Below are positions 53,601 to 64,000 of a stretch of 64,000 bases of DNA, one piece after another. The notes beneath the pieces were generated by a model that was not told the origin of the DNA, ran no database searches, and was given only the letters and a program-made list of their open reading frames with translations. Position 1 is the stretch's first letter; the number at the start of each line of letters is the position of its first letter. This DNA comes from Orthonyx spaldingii (lineage: Eukaryota > Chordata > Aves > Passeriformes > Orthonychidae), in the NCBI GenBank assembly GCA_013397795.1, contig VZTJ01003851.1, forward strand, positions 486,324-550,323, written 5' to 3'. A program made the translations under genes and the position numbers.

Positions 53601-54697
53601 TATTTCTCTTTCAAAATGTAGGTGAATTATGCTCTAAATCTTCACTGATTCTTGATGAAGAAAACTTCAGTCAGCAGTAGTCTAACACTTTCTCATCAGC
53701 CTACCTGCTAGATTTATATGATATGCACCCTGAAAAGCATATTCTGCTCTCCAAGTAATAGGGGAAATATGATGACTAACCTACAGGATAGAAGAGTGAG
53801 GGAAGGGTTTCTCAGCCAAGCAAAACACAAAGGAATGCATACTCGAAAGCACAGAAATAAGACCGGTGCTATCGAAAGGCCAAATTCCCTGGAGAAACAA
53901 AATATTCAGGAATATAATTTAATAAGGTAAAAAGCAAAGTAAACATTTTACACCTCTATTAAATTTTCCTTACAAGTTTTCTCTGCAAATACAGAAAAGA
54001 CAAGAATGCCATTTCCTTTATATGGATTATTAACATTTTGTTAGTTGTGATTTATTTATGCAGGTCTGACTAATGACTTGAAGTGAAATGGCTATAGCAG
54101 GGAAATGATAAATTATCTAGTGTATAACACTGCTTAAAGCCTAAACATGTGTTTATAGTTGCTGTTCTGGGATAGTTGCCAAAGGGACATTTTACTTAGC
54201 AAGTTATATTAGTGTATTTTTTTCCTATAAACAACAAAAAAACTCTCCAAAAATAATAAGATGAGGGGAGGGGAAGGAATCTCATTTGTTTGCTGCTAAG
54301 AAGTACCATGAATCAGATTTTCAAAGGAATTTCCATGTTGTCTTAATTAAAAAATTTATTTCTTGACACAATTTGGGTAGAATTTTCAGTAAAACTGCAT
54401 GTTACCTACTATATACTCTATTTATGTGATAAAGAAGCAAATCCCTCAGCAGGGAAGGTGATCACTGTCTGTAGAGTCAGTTCTAGTACATGGAAGGAGG
54501 TGTTGTTTCACTTTTTGGAGTTAGTTGAAGAATTAACCTGCAGTCACACCACTGAGGACTAACAAGGACAAAAGATGTTCTCGACAAGTCTTAGAGATAA
54601 TGGAAAAGAACTGAAAATCCATAAATTCTATTCTTGAAGATTTATTCTCTAACAGTAAGCATCATATACTTGAATGAAACAGTCCTAGTGACTGAAG
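50669..54697. other. Unique DNA, no gene seen
   Basis: About 52440-52760 is less AT-rich and open on the plus strand for 112 codons, but I recognise no domain or splice pattern. An A-run lies near 53395. Confidence 0.5.
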
Positions 54698-54763
54698 AAG
54701 GAAAAAAAAGCCTGAAATCTACTATGTGACAAGGAAAAAAAAGCCTGAAATCTACTATGTGAC
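54698..54763. repeat. Perfect 33-bp tandem duplication
   Basis: Bases 54698-54730 and 54731-54763 are identical, each beginning AAGGAAAAAAAAGCC and ending ACTATGTGAC. Confidence 0.95.
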
Positions 54764-55242
54764 ATTTATTCTTAAGGATCTTTACTTCAAGAAGCTTTAT
54801 ATGATATAAAGACAGACATTTTTACTTGGAAGGAGATAAGAAAAAAAAGATGCAAAACTCATCAAATTAGAATCTCATAATAAATATACACACCATGAAG
54901 CCACCAAAAGAATAAAAGGTATGCCACAAAATCAGAGGTAATATTTAACTGAAGAAAATGGAAAAGAGATTAAATGTAAATTATAATAAGGCCAACCAGA
55001 AAACATTTCTCTGACCAACTTGCTAAAGGCATAAAAACTACTAATAAAAATATTTTTAACTTCTCATGAGTAGGTAGCTTGCTGAGAGCTAGTATGGCCA
55101 ATTCAGTTGAAAAAGAGAACTAAAGGGAAATAAGACAGAAAAATTAGGTGGACTCTTTATATGCACTATTGATGGAGGGGTTTAGAAGGTTACCATACCA
55201 TTGTCTGTCTGTGCAGGAAAAAAATATCAAAAATAAGTACTA
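54764..55242. other. Unique AT-rich DNA, no gene seen
   Basis: No feature recognised. Confidence 0.55.
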
Positions 55243-55325
55243 CAATCACAGAACCACAGAATTGCCAGGTTGATGTTGGAAAGGACCTCTGAAGGTTACC
55301 TGATCCAAACATCTCCCCACCCCTG
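55243..55325 (-). mobile_element. CR1 3' tail, short
   Basis: CAATCACAGAACCACAGAAT followed by a TTGGAAAGGACCTCTGAAG block matches reverse-complemented CR1. The element is truncated after about 80 bases. Confidence 0.85.
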
Positions 55326-57845
55326 CCACCTTTGAATTGTAGAAAGGATTTTGGAAAAAATGAACAGAAAGAATTCTATCAGATCATGAGTAGCAGACAT
55401 TATTTACCAAAAAGTCAAACCAAGATCTAATACAAAATAAATGGTCTACCAATGGATTTAGCATATTATTTTAATTTTCTTGATAACAGATTTGATACAA
55501 AATTTTTCAGGGTAGTCAAACTTATAAATGGCCATTGAAAATATTAAGTTGAAATCAGTATTCATGAGTGCAAAACAATGTATATTGTAGACAAAATTAT
55601 CCTATCTATAGACACCTGTGATGATGTCCATTAAAGGAGGCAGAAAAGATTTCCAGGGAACACTGTGTACAGTTCGAGGGAAACCTTTGTGCTAAAAAAT
55701 GCCACACATAAAGTTCAGATATATTTAAAAAGCAATATAGGAAAACATTCAAACAAGCAAACACAGAAAATATTTTGCACCTGTTCTTGAATGAAGTATA
55801 CAATTTTGGTTTCCTAATCTCAAAAAGGATACAGTTAGATGCAAAAGGAACAAGATTGGAAACAGCAGTGACCAGAGGTACTACACAGACTTAATCCAAG
55901 AAGAATCACAAAGCAAATAAGCAAAAAGTGCAAGAGTCTTAACTGACAGAGAACATCTAAAAGTTAGTATAGCACAGGTCGAGAAAATCAGGACTCATAA
56001 AATTATGAATGAAGTTGTGGTGTTTCTCACACTGCCCAAGTATGAAGTCATCCAATTAAATTAACAAGTAGCACAACTACAATCAAAATAAAAGGAAGAA
56101 CATCTTTGCACACATTGTGCTAGTAGTGCCACAGGATGTTGTGTAGACTAAAAATAGATATAAACTAGAAAGATAATAGATGAAAGAGAAGCTGTGAGCA
56201 GGCTAATAAAGTCAATGGCCTGGACACAACCTACAGTAAAGGAAGTCCTTAAATTGCTGACTGCTACAAGCCAGGAAGCCATGCAGAGGGAATAACTCTT
56301 CTTTACCTGCCTTCTTTAATATTCACTACCAATGACTACCAAAGGAGTGATAATAAGGTAAAAAAAACATTTGATCAGAAGTAATGGACTTATTTTTACT
56401 AGAATTCCTAAGGAAACAAAGTGAAAAGTGATGAGCAGATGGTAAAGAGAAAGAAAGAAATGAATGAAATCTATAAAATCAGGAAAGCTGTAAAAAAATC
56501 TGGCCTAAAAAGACAGGGACTACCACAAAACTAGTTATTAAATAAGAGGAACAAGACCAAGCTTACCATTTAAAAAAATCCCAGTAAGACTATGATTTAC
56601 TAAGTTGGATGGGTGACTACAGTACAGGGATCCAATGGTGTCCTTGCTCACATAACCATCAAGAGTACACCTACAGTGGTTTTGTATAACTGCACATACT
56701 GATACCACCCTTGCAAGACAATCCTGAAGGAAGGAGGTATGGGAAAAAAATTAAGAGCAAATCCGTCATGTAAACTCAGAAAATATAGTACATTCGTGTC
56801 TGAGATGCTGATAAGTATATATTCTCCCAGTGATTAAAAGTAGTCTCCTAAATCACACAGAAATATGTACTTAACATTTATTTCCAGACAGTAATCCGAA
56901 TTAAAAATAACCCTTGCTGAAATTGCCAGCAGCCTGTAAGAAAGCTCTTTAGATGACATGATTCCAATACTTCAAGAGAAATACACAGGTGAGGACAAAA
57001 AGATGATAGAGGACAGAACTTAAACAACATTTGTTTTGGGGTCAGATTGTTGTCCTTTATCTTTAATCGGTGTTTTTGTAATGCATATTCACAGTCCATT
57101 TCTCTCAGCAAGAGTTTCTTCAGTTACCAGACATGGGTCTGTTAGGCAGCTCCATTCATTCAGTCATGTCATTTCCTTGTTTCATTAAAGACAGCTTTCA
57201 TTTCACAGGCCCAGCATGGGTTTGTGTTTGGAAGGGAGAGAGGAATTCAGTTCACTATGTTAATAAAGCCATGCATGGTTCCAGCTTGTTATCTTTAAAT
57301 CTCACCCTGCAAAGACAATTGCTTTACATTAAAAATGATCATAATAATAAATTCTAACTCTGTTACTGTTGAAATGCAATCGTTCTGATCACTTTCTGCC
57401 AACAAATGGCTACAGATAAAAATTAATGTCTTACTGTGGCTGTGAGTGATGCAGTTCTCTCTTTGATCAGTCCACGTGGGAGGAAGAACTCTGTGTCCCA
57501 GTGGATCTGTGCTTGCTTTTTCTCTGAGCCTCAAAAGGGCCACTGAGATTGTAGAAGGGAGCAAGAGATCCATATAATACCTTCAGTTTAGTTTTGATGG
57601 TGTGTTTAGTGGCCCACTGTTCTTACTAATGTGCTTCAGTGTTACCCTTCATGAGGGAACAGACACAGTTCCTCCAGTCCATGTAGGAACAACATTTGAG
57701 ATTCATTCCTTCTGCACATTTTCTGAACACTTCTGCAAAAGCATGCTAATATCCATTGATTTTTCAGGACAAAAGTTCCAGATCTCAAAAGAACTTGGGC
57801 ATTGTGATGCACAGCTTGGCAATAAGTAAAAATGTGAAAAGAAAG
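55326..57845. other. Unique AT-rich DNA, no gene seen
   Basis: No gene or mobile element recognised. A brief 5S-like word near 56605 was examined and rejected. Confidence 0.5.
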
Positions 57846-58067
57846 GCATTTTCTACTCTGAAGGTGGTGAGAAACTGGAATGCGTTGCCCAGAGAAGTTG
57901 TGGTTGCACCATTCTTAGACATGTTCAAGGTCAGACAGGATGGTGCTTTGAGCAACCTTCTATCTTCTAATAGAAGATGCTCCTGCCCATGACAGAGGCA
58001 TTGGAACCAGATGATCTTTAAGGTTCCTTCCAACATAAACAATTTTATGATTCTGTGATTCTATAAT
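57846..58067 (+). mobile_element. CR1 LINE, 3' end, plus strand
   Basis: GGTGGTGAGAAACTGGAATG, then GCCCAGAGAAGTTGTGG, GTGCTTTGAGCAACCTTCT, a GATGATCTTTAAGGTTCC block and a terminal GATTCTGTGATTCTATAATG follow avian CR1 in the sense direction to its tail. The element is 5' truncated near 57846. Confidence 0.92.
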
Positions 58068-58526
58068 GCCAAGCTTTGCATGTGTGTGCATGACAGCTTG
58101 GGCATGACCCAGGGCTGTGTCTCTTCTGCCTACTCTTTGCTGGCTGATGCAGTCCAGGAGAGGCTTTTCCTCAGTAGTTGGTGCCTGGCAATCTAGTCTC
58201 AGCTCTCAAGTTATCTAAAGTGTTTGAAAGCTCACACAGCTCCCAGCCCACCTAAATATGTGTTGTGTTACGGGTGTCCCTTGTGATGTGTTTTTTCTTA
58301 ACTGCTCAGGGACCTTTCTTTTAGAATTCCTCCCCAGCAAGCTCTATCCTGTGAGAAGACAGGTGAGGCAGAGGATGACAGCTTCCATACTCCTCTGGGC
58401 CTTAACCGGCTTTCCTTTCCATCCACTCTCCCTTCTCAAAATGGAACTATCTGCTCTTCTGATACCCATTTATCACTCTTAGTTTGTTAATGCCAATTCC
58501 TTCTCCTTTCACGTCACAAGGAACAT
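58068..58526. other. Unclassified DNA after the CR1 tail
   Basis: Less AT-rich than average, with no recognised gene or repeat. Confidence 0.4.
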
Positions 58527-58925
58527 TCAGCAGGACTCTGCATGAGAGACAGTGTTAAGTTCAAGCATGGAGTTTACTACTAAAGCAATTTCAGAGATGC
58601 CACATATCCAGACTGCTATAACAGCATCCTGGTTCACATTACAGGAAGTATCACTGTACATACTTCTAAAATGTCTTTCAGATTTCTCAGTTTTAATATG
58701 CCTCTGTGGATGGAAACAACAAAATGCATCAGCAATGACTCTGGCAAGGTCCTCTGACATCAGCTCATCTGAAAACCTTGTTTCTCCACTCTTGCTTTCA
58801 TCAGTGCCAAGAGCATGCGTTTTCCATTCAAGTATCTCATACAGGCCATAGGGAAGTACAGTGATGGATATTCTGTGTGGTCCAGACACCTTCTTCAGTG
58901 TAATGGGAACAGCTACATGCTCCCC
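58527..58925 (-). CDS. Unrecognised open frame with coding-like composition
   Basis: The minus-strand frame is open for 132 codons between a stop at 58926-58928 and the TGA at 58527-58529. There is no ATG near its 5' end; the first is well inside, so if real it would be an internal or terminal exon, or a fragment. By eye, first codon positions are rich in G and A and third positions rich in T, a pattern often seen in real coding sequence. The residue mix is balanced, with several acidic stretches and one hydrophobic segment near the C-terminus (around AVIAVWICGISEIALVV). I recognise no family. No polypyrimidine tract precedes it on the minus strand, which argues against a normal splice acceptor. 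It could equally be a retroelement or processed pseudogene remnant, or chance. Confidence 0.2.
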   Translation of the reverse strand, partial: GEHVAVPITLKKVSGPHRISITVLPYGLYEILEWKTHALGTDESKSGETRFSDELMSEDLARVIADAFCCFHPQRHIKTEKSERHFRSMYSDTSCNVNQDAVIAVWICGISEIALVVNSMLELNTVSHAESC

Positions 58926-58929
58926 TCAG

Positions 58930-59239
58930 CACTGATTTCTGTGCTAAGCGTGCATTCCATTTTTGGATCCTTCTCTTGAGCTTACTGCCTGCATGCCACC
59001 TCACCAACATATGCCATCTGTGGTAATCCTTCCTTTGATGCCTTCCTCTTTTTTTTCTGAAGAATGGGACTCTTTTGACATTTCCCTTCTCTAAAGGTAC
59101 CCTCTAAAGGTACTATTGACTTCTTTTTCAGTATTTGATAGCGTGATCCCATCCTGGGTAAGTTAGAGAAGTGAATGGAAAATAGATAGAATTAAGATAA
59201 TCTCACAGCTAACACTAGCAGGCTATGCCAGTAGGATAT
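58930..59239. other. Unclassified DNA with a 13-bp-spaced duplication
   Basis: CTCTAAAGGTAC occurs at 59089-59100 and again at 59102-59113. Nothing else seen. Confidence 0.5.
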
Positions 59240-59296
59240 AAAACAAAACAAACAAACAAAAAAAAAACCACCAAAGCAAACAAACAAACCAACGAA
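59240..59296. repeat. (CAAA)n-type low-complexity tract
   Basis: Repeated CAAA/ACAA units with an A-run in the middle. Confidence 0.88.
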
Positions 59297-61329
59297 CCAT
59301 AGGGAAATGGAATAGTTGAGAAAATTCAGTAGCAAAGCAGAAATGTGTGAGAAAGAGGCTGAGAGATAGATCAAAAGAGAAACTCTAAAAAATAATTTTT
59401 AAAAAGCAAAAAGAGAGAAATAATAATGTCAACCCTTCCAGACAGATTAAGAAATGGGAACTCAGCCAACACAAGGAATAGAAGAACAATATTATAATTG
59501 TTTCTTGAGAGATCTGGCAATGGGCCATTTAGCCTGCTTGTTTTTACCTTGGGTCATTGCCCAGACTGGACAATTAAAAGGATATTTTTGTCATAGAACC
59601 AGTCATTTTATTTCACTGCTGTTAAAAAAAGTGTTGCTACCAACTGTGCACATTGATTTAATCTGTAGTTGTAGGACTTTGTGGAACAAAAAGCACTCGC
59701 TATAGTTCAGAAATCTCAGAAACACAACCCTTTCTTGAGGTCTTCTCAAATTAAAAGAATGACTTCATAGAGAGTAGATGAAATCTCACCTTCTCTACCT
59801 CCCCTTCCCTCGCCTTTTCCCCACAGGGAAATTTTAAAAACAAACTGACAGCCAAATTCTCCCTTTATGATCACCTACACTTTCCTCTCTCCCATACTGA
59901 TTGTTGACATTTGCCAGTAGCACAATGAATCTTTAAATAGGAACTTCTGAAGACTGGTGTCATTTATATTCCATCCTAAGCTAGAGAATGGATGGTGGTG
60001 AGTATATAGTGTTTTCCATTCAAGACTATTAGCACATCTGTTTTCCAAGGCTTTTTAAGGTTTGCTATGTTTAGCAAAGAAGTTATTTTAGTTGCATCAG
60101 ATCCCACTGGATTACATTTCTGACACTGGAGTTTTCTTATAGGTAGAGTTTTAAGAATCTGAAAATTCAGGTTGACTAAATGTTTTCCAGTGGAATTAAA
60201 CATTAAAATTACTGTAAAGGAAGAAGAGGAATTGAAGGGTTGGATTTGCAAACTCTCATGCTGTAGAAAGTGACTAAAGCCCCCTGTTCCACATGTACCT
60301 GAAGGAGTTTAAGTCCATAGCTCCTATCTTCCAAGGCAGCAGCTTGTTCATTTAACTTTGGGATCTTCTGCTACAACTGCTGTTCCATATGAAATTCTTC
60401 AGTTATTATTGAGCACAAGACTTAGAATGAGTCTTCTGCTTAGAGAGTGAGAGTTAAACCTGGAGGTGAGACACTTGCATTCCAGGACATTTTTGAACAG
60501 TCTAGTAAAAAACAGCCTAAAAGTTCCATATCACTGAATGACTTAAGTGTGACACTTAGGTTACTTTTTGGGAGTCCTGAAAGACAGTTTTAAGCAGACT
60601 TGTATTGACACAGGAATGAGAATGACAATATGGCATAGAATTGAATAAAAGGGAAAATAAAATAATCCCCACATTTTTCCCAGCTGAAAGCATTTGGCAA
60701 ACTTGGGTTGAAGTCATCAAGGATTTTAAAAATGGTAATAGCAAAATGATGGGTTTAGGTAAATTTTTATTTCTTGGAGAAAATTTTCCTTGCTATTTGG
60801 CAAGAGTTCATAAGTTTCTAGATATACAAAAAACATTTAAAAAAATTAAAAACAATAAAATAATTGCATTAGGTTATTTTCTCTCAAACTTTTTCTTTCT
60901 CATACAAAGATTTTTGAAGTGCCAGCAGTTTCTTGTGGTTTATATTTATATTTTTATATTGCAGTTCTTGAAGCAACTGTATATCTATGCCTGGTTAGCT
61001 GTTAGAAAAGAGATACAGAAATTTATCTGTAAGATAAAACACATAATTAAAAAAATCTTATTGTCCATACAGTTTGAAGTATAAAAAATAAATCATAGAC
61101 TAGGATGTCACAGTTGATTCTGGCTGAAAATGGGTGGGAAGATTGCTTCCTCATTCGTCCAACATTTAGTTAGATTGATTAAATAAAAATATACAAAATC
61201 AGGCTCAGATCCAAGATCAACACATCTTTTTCTAACTGTTCTAATTTTCTAACCATATATTCAGGACACATTTCAGCAGGTCAGTGACTACTTTCCAAGA
61301 CTATTGTCAGTCAAGAGAAATGTAACTGG
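59297..61329. other. Unique AT-rich DNA, no gene seen
   Basis: A 147-codon plus-strand frame at 60641-61084 is Ile/Lys/Phe-rich as expected of translated AT-rich DNA, with no domain. I do not call it. Confidence 0.5.
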
Positions 61330-61355
61330 TATATATATATATATATATATATATT
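61330..61355. repeat. (TA)n microsatellite
   Basis: About twelve uninterrupted TA units. Confidence 0.95.
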
Positions 61356-61743
61356 TTACAGATTTATCCAGTCATCTTGTCAGGAAAACCAGATGTAGAA
61401 TAAAAAATTGTATTTTAAAATAATTTTTTTTTCACTCATTATCAAAGGACCCATTGAAAAAGACTGAGTACATTTAAGCCATCAAGCAGGAGGTATGCAG
61501 AACAGTTTGCTATGCATCTTGGCTTGCTGTATCCTGGTACCCTCTGGCATTTAAAACATGGAGTCCCAATTGTTTTCCCAATGCACTTCAGGGAGAATTT
61601 GCTTCATAATCTTCCTAGGGACTGAGATGCTGATTGTCTTGCAGTTTCTTGGATCCTGTTTTCAGTAGATAAGTGTGATGTTGTCTTTATGCCATGCCTT
61701 ACCTATGTTCTTCTTTACTAATGGTGCTGTTTCACTTCCACAG

Positions 61744-61901
61744 GTGTGGTCAGCATGCTTCAGCCTCCCATTGGTGGTCAATTTGGTTCTCTAATGCAAG
61801 TACCCAGAAATGCTGGGAGAAACATGATCTACAGCCACCTCACAAGCCTTCTCACAGAGGGAGTGGAAGCAGACCCTCTTTCACTGAAGAAAAACTACTG
61901 A
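61744..61901 (+). CDS. Possible terminal-exon-like short frame
   Basis: A pyrimidine-rich stretch ends in CACAG at 61743, forming an acceptor-like site. It is followed by a frame open through ATG at 61755 to TGA at 61899-61901 (48 codons from the ATG). The peptide starts MLQPPIGGQFGSLMQVPRN and resembles no family I know. AATAAA overlaps the stop codon (61901-61906), too near for a typical 3' end. Chance is the leading explanation. Confidence 0.12.
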
Positions 61902-61906
61902 ATAAA

Positions 61907-62304
61907 AAGGAATCTCAAACTTATACTCTGCAAAAATGCAGGGTAAAGGGCTTCCTAATGCCTACCCAACATTACAAAGTGTAAAATTATGGTTATTTCC
62001 CTTTGTTATAAAGCCCTTAATGACATTGCTCATAGGTACTAAGGTACTGAGGTGATGAGACTCATAAATTATATAGATGCTTCAAATGACACAAAAACTA
62101 AATGATGCCCATTAGCATCTGGAAGCCAATATGCGGAATTTAGACCCAGCTGTGAGGTTCTGGGCAGAAAACCCATTACAAATCAGAGTAAATACCTGAT
62201 CTCTGCCTTTTGGACTGCAAGCTCTTTATATAGCATTGTTTTTACCATATACTTTTACAGTACTTGGTATATTGGGACAACCAAACAACCCAAATGTGCT
62301 ACTG
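61907..62304. other. Unique DNA, no gene seen
   Basis: No feature recognised. Confidence 0.5.
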
Positions 62305-62440
62305 TGTGCCATGGTTTAATCCCAGCTGGCAACTCAGCTTGGCACAGATGGTTGCTCACTAACACCTGGTGGAGTGGAGGAAAGAATCAAAAGAGTTAAA
62401 ATAAGAAAAATCATAGGCCAAGACAGATTATCAAAATATG
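62305..62440 (-). mobile_element. Truncated LTR end of an avian endogenous retrovirus
   Basis: TGTGCCATGGTTTAATCCCA followed by GCTGGCAACTCAGC and a GGTGGAGTGGAGGAAAGAATC block matches the start of a very common avian LTR that I recall in this order. Such LTRs often read on the opposite strand here, with the poly(A) signal inward from this end. Similarity fades near 62440, so only the terminal 135 bases or so remain. No target duplication was identified. Confidence 0.75.
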
Positions 62441-64000
62441 AAAAATTTCCTCTACCACTAAAACTTTATTTTAATCTGGTTTTTTAAGTTCGTTAGAATT
62501 ATTCATATTCTAACCTGAGATAATTAAAGCAGCACTTTTCTTTCAAAAATAATGAACTGGTCATCATAACTGGACAGAGAAGTATGAGATTATTAGGTAA
62601 AAACATTCCGGTTCAAAAATACATACTTTTGTTTAAGAATCTTGAGTGGCATGAAGCAGTTTGTAGCATAATCCTCTCTCCACCATTTATGCTCTATTAG
62701 AGAAGTCTCAATTTCAAATCTGCATGATATCAAATTGCAAGGGAAAGTGATTTGGAAAAGAAGTATCAGTGTCAGAACATCACTAGATGGATTTCTTGTA
62801 CTTGTGTGTATGTAATTTTGTGTATGCATAAATGTATGTATAGAATTCCATAAAACAGGTTTATCTAAATCAAGTCATAAAAGAACCAAGGAAATAATCC
62901 TCATATTTTCCCTCTAGGCCTTGTGAGTTCCCTAGTGCTGCACCTAGAACATGCACAGTTAGAAATGATAGAGGACAAAATTAACTAGATGGGATCAAGC
63001 ATTAATTTTCTTCTGACTTACTTTTTTTTTTTAATACAACTGTCTTAACTCAATTTGTGTAAAAAAGTTCAGAAGAAGTAGGCTGCACTTGTGTAGATGA
63101 AGGTAGATGTAGGTCTTGAGTAAGAAAGACTTCAGTTTATATTGCCCTGTAAAACTTCTCCATTTTTAAATGAAATTTTTGAATAAAACTGCTGAAGTAT
63201 GCGAGCTCTCCTCAGCCGTCATGTTAACTCTTAACCACTGGCAACTGGGAGATTTTTCCATTCAGCACAGCCAAAGACAGATTAAATTAATAAAGGGGAG
63301 CAGGCTAGTGGTATAATCTGATCTGCAGTAAAGCAGTCAGGTCTCGAAACCTCTGACTTTGACATGAATTAAAATCTGAAAGTTTTTTCTAAACTTTCAT
63401 TGCCTTCCTACGTTCCTACAGAGATTGTGGTTTCATGTGTCACAGCACCAGTCCCAGAGTATTTTCCTTTTGTGGAAGCTCTTTCCTGCAGATTGTGAGG
63501 ATGCTAAGAAAATGTATATTATACAAGCACATATATACACACTGTATGTGACATTCTGCATCCAAACTAGAGGATGAAAGGGAAAGGATGAGAGGAGGGG
63601 AAAATCCTGCCTTTAACAAGCCAGAATAATACCAAACACAAGGCTAACTGGGAGAGCACTCAGCTCCCTTAAAAGTAGGCAGCTCTGTGTAACAGCATCC
63701 TTTTATTCCACGTAATTGAATCTCTTAAAATGTGTTTAAATATCAGTGAGTAAGTATCACAAATTAAATCACTTGGCAATCTTTGAAACCTCTTTTCCCT
63801 CAGGGTCAGCAGCAGGGGCAGTGAACTTGGAAGATGCTAACAAGGCTTTTTAAAGCCCAAGTAGTCTCTCTCCAAATTGAAAATCTCTTAATCCACTCAT
63901 TGGATTTTACAACACAAACTCTATTTCTTCATATATTTCTTTCTTTATACATCCTGAGAAGTAATAAGAAAAAGCTTTTAAAATAGTTTCCAAGTGCTAC
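62441..64000. other. Unique AT-rich DNA, no gene seen
   Basis: A T-run near 63022 and no recognised gene, RNA gene or repeat up to the window end. Confidence 0.55.

Noticed and set aside
56590..56640. Text resembling part of 5S rRNA (TTGGATGGGTGAC)
   Set aside because: Similarity covers only about 25 bases with gaps, and neither the 5' half nor the terminator is present.
60641..61084. 147-codon plus-strand frame
   Set aside because: Composition (Ile, Lys, Phe, Leu) is that of translated AT-rich DNA; no domain or start context.
1..64000. CRISPR arrays, bacterial operons, tRNA and rRNA genes
   Set aside because: No regularly spaced repeats, no prokaryotic gene packing and no cloverleaf or rRNA sequence was seen.

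Overview
This window looks like nuclear DNA from a bird, most likely a songbird. The evidence is repeats rather than genes. Several CR1 LINE fragments carry the avian-type 3' tail (repeats of ATTCTATG/ATTCTGTG beside a GGAAGGGACC-like block). Several retroviral long terminal repeats (LTRs) resemble families I know from avian assemblies. The base composition is AT-rich and stop codons are dense in all six frames.

I find no protein-coding gene that I can name and no tRNA, rRNA or snRNA gene. The longest open frames (about 120 to 171 codons) are what chance gives in 64 kb, or lie inside repeats. Two short frames are kept as low-confidence candidates: minus strand 58527-58925 and plus strand 61744-61901. 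The window is therefore either intergenic (a gene-poor desert) or the inside of a very large intron; the sequence alone does not decide which.

Layout. 1-13159 is mostly unique AT-rich DNA with small low-complexity tracts and one nested inverted repeat near 12.5 kb. 13160-15269 holds two LTRs about 90 bases apart. Each has a plausible target-site duplication, and both appear to lie on the minus strand. 15270-22270 is unique apart from one CR1 fragment at 19.3 kb. 22280-23235 is a GC-richer block I cannot classify. 23236-30760 is unique with A-rich tracts. 30765-32741 is a CR1 cluster that includes a decayed relative of the CR1 first open frame, with a palindromic nuclear-receptor-type motif between the pieces. 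32742-57840 is mostly unique, with a 20-bp minisatellite, a cluster of transcription-factor-like motifs at 42.7 kb, a possible LTR start at 46.65 kb, a 14-base assembly gap in a poly(A) run at 49.1 kb, a purine-only-type tract at 50.6 kb, a perfect 33-bp tandem duplication at 54.7 kb and a short CR1 tail at 55.25 kb. 57846-64000 holds a plus-strand CR1 end, the two candidate frames, a (TA)n tract and the end of another LTR at 62.3 kb.

No cooperating gene system is visible. The most useful leads are the two LTRs with duplicated target sites, the CR1 ORF1 remnant, the 42.7 kb motif cluster and the unexplained minus-strand frame at 58.5-58.9 kb. Family names for repeats rest on recall of avian repeat consensus sequences, not on a search.
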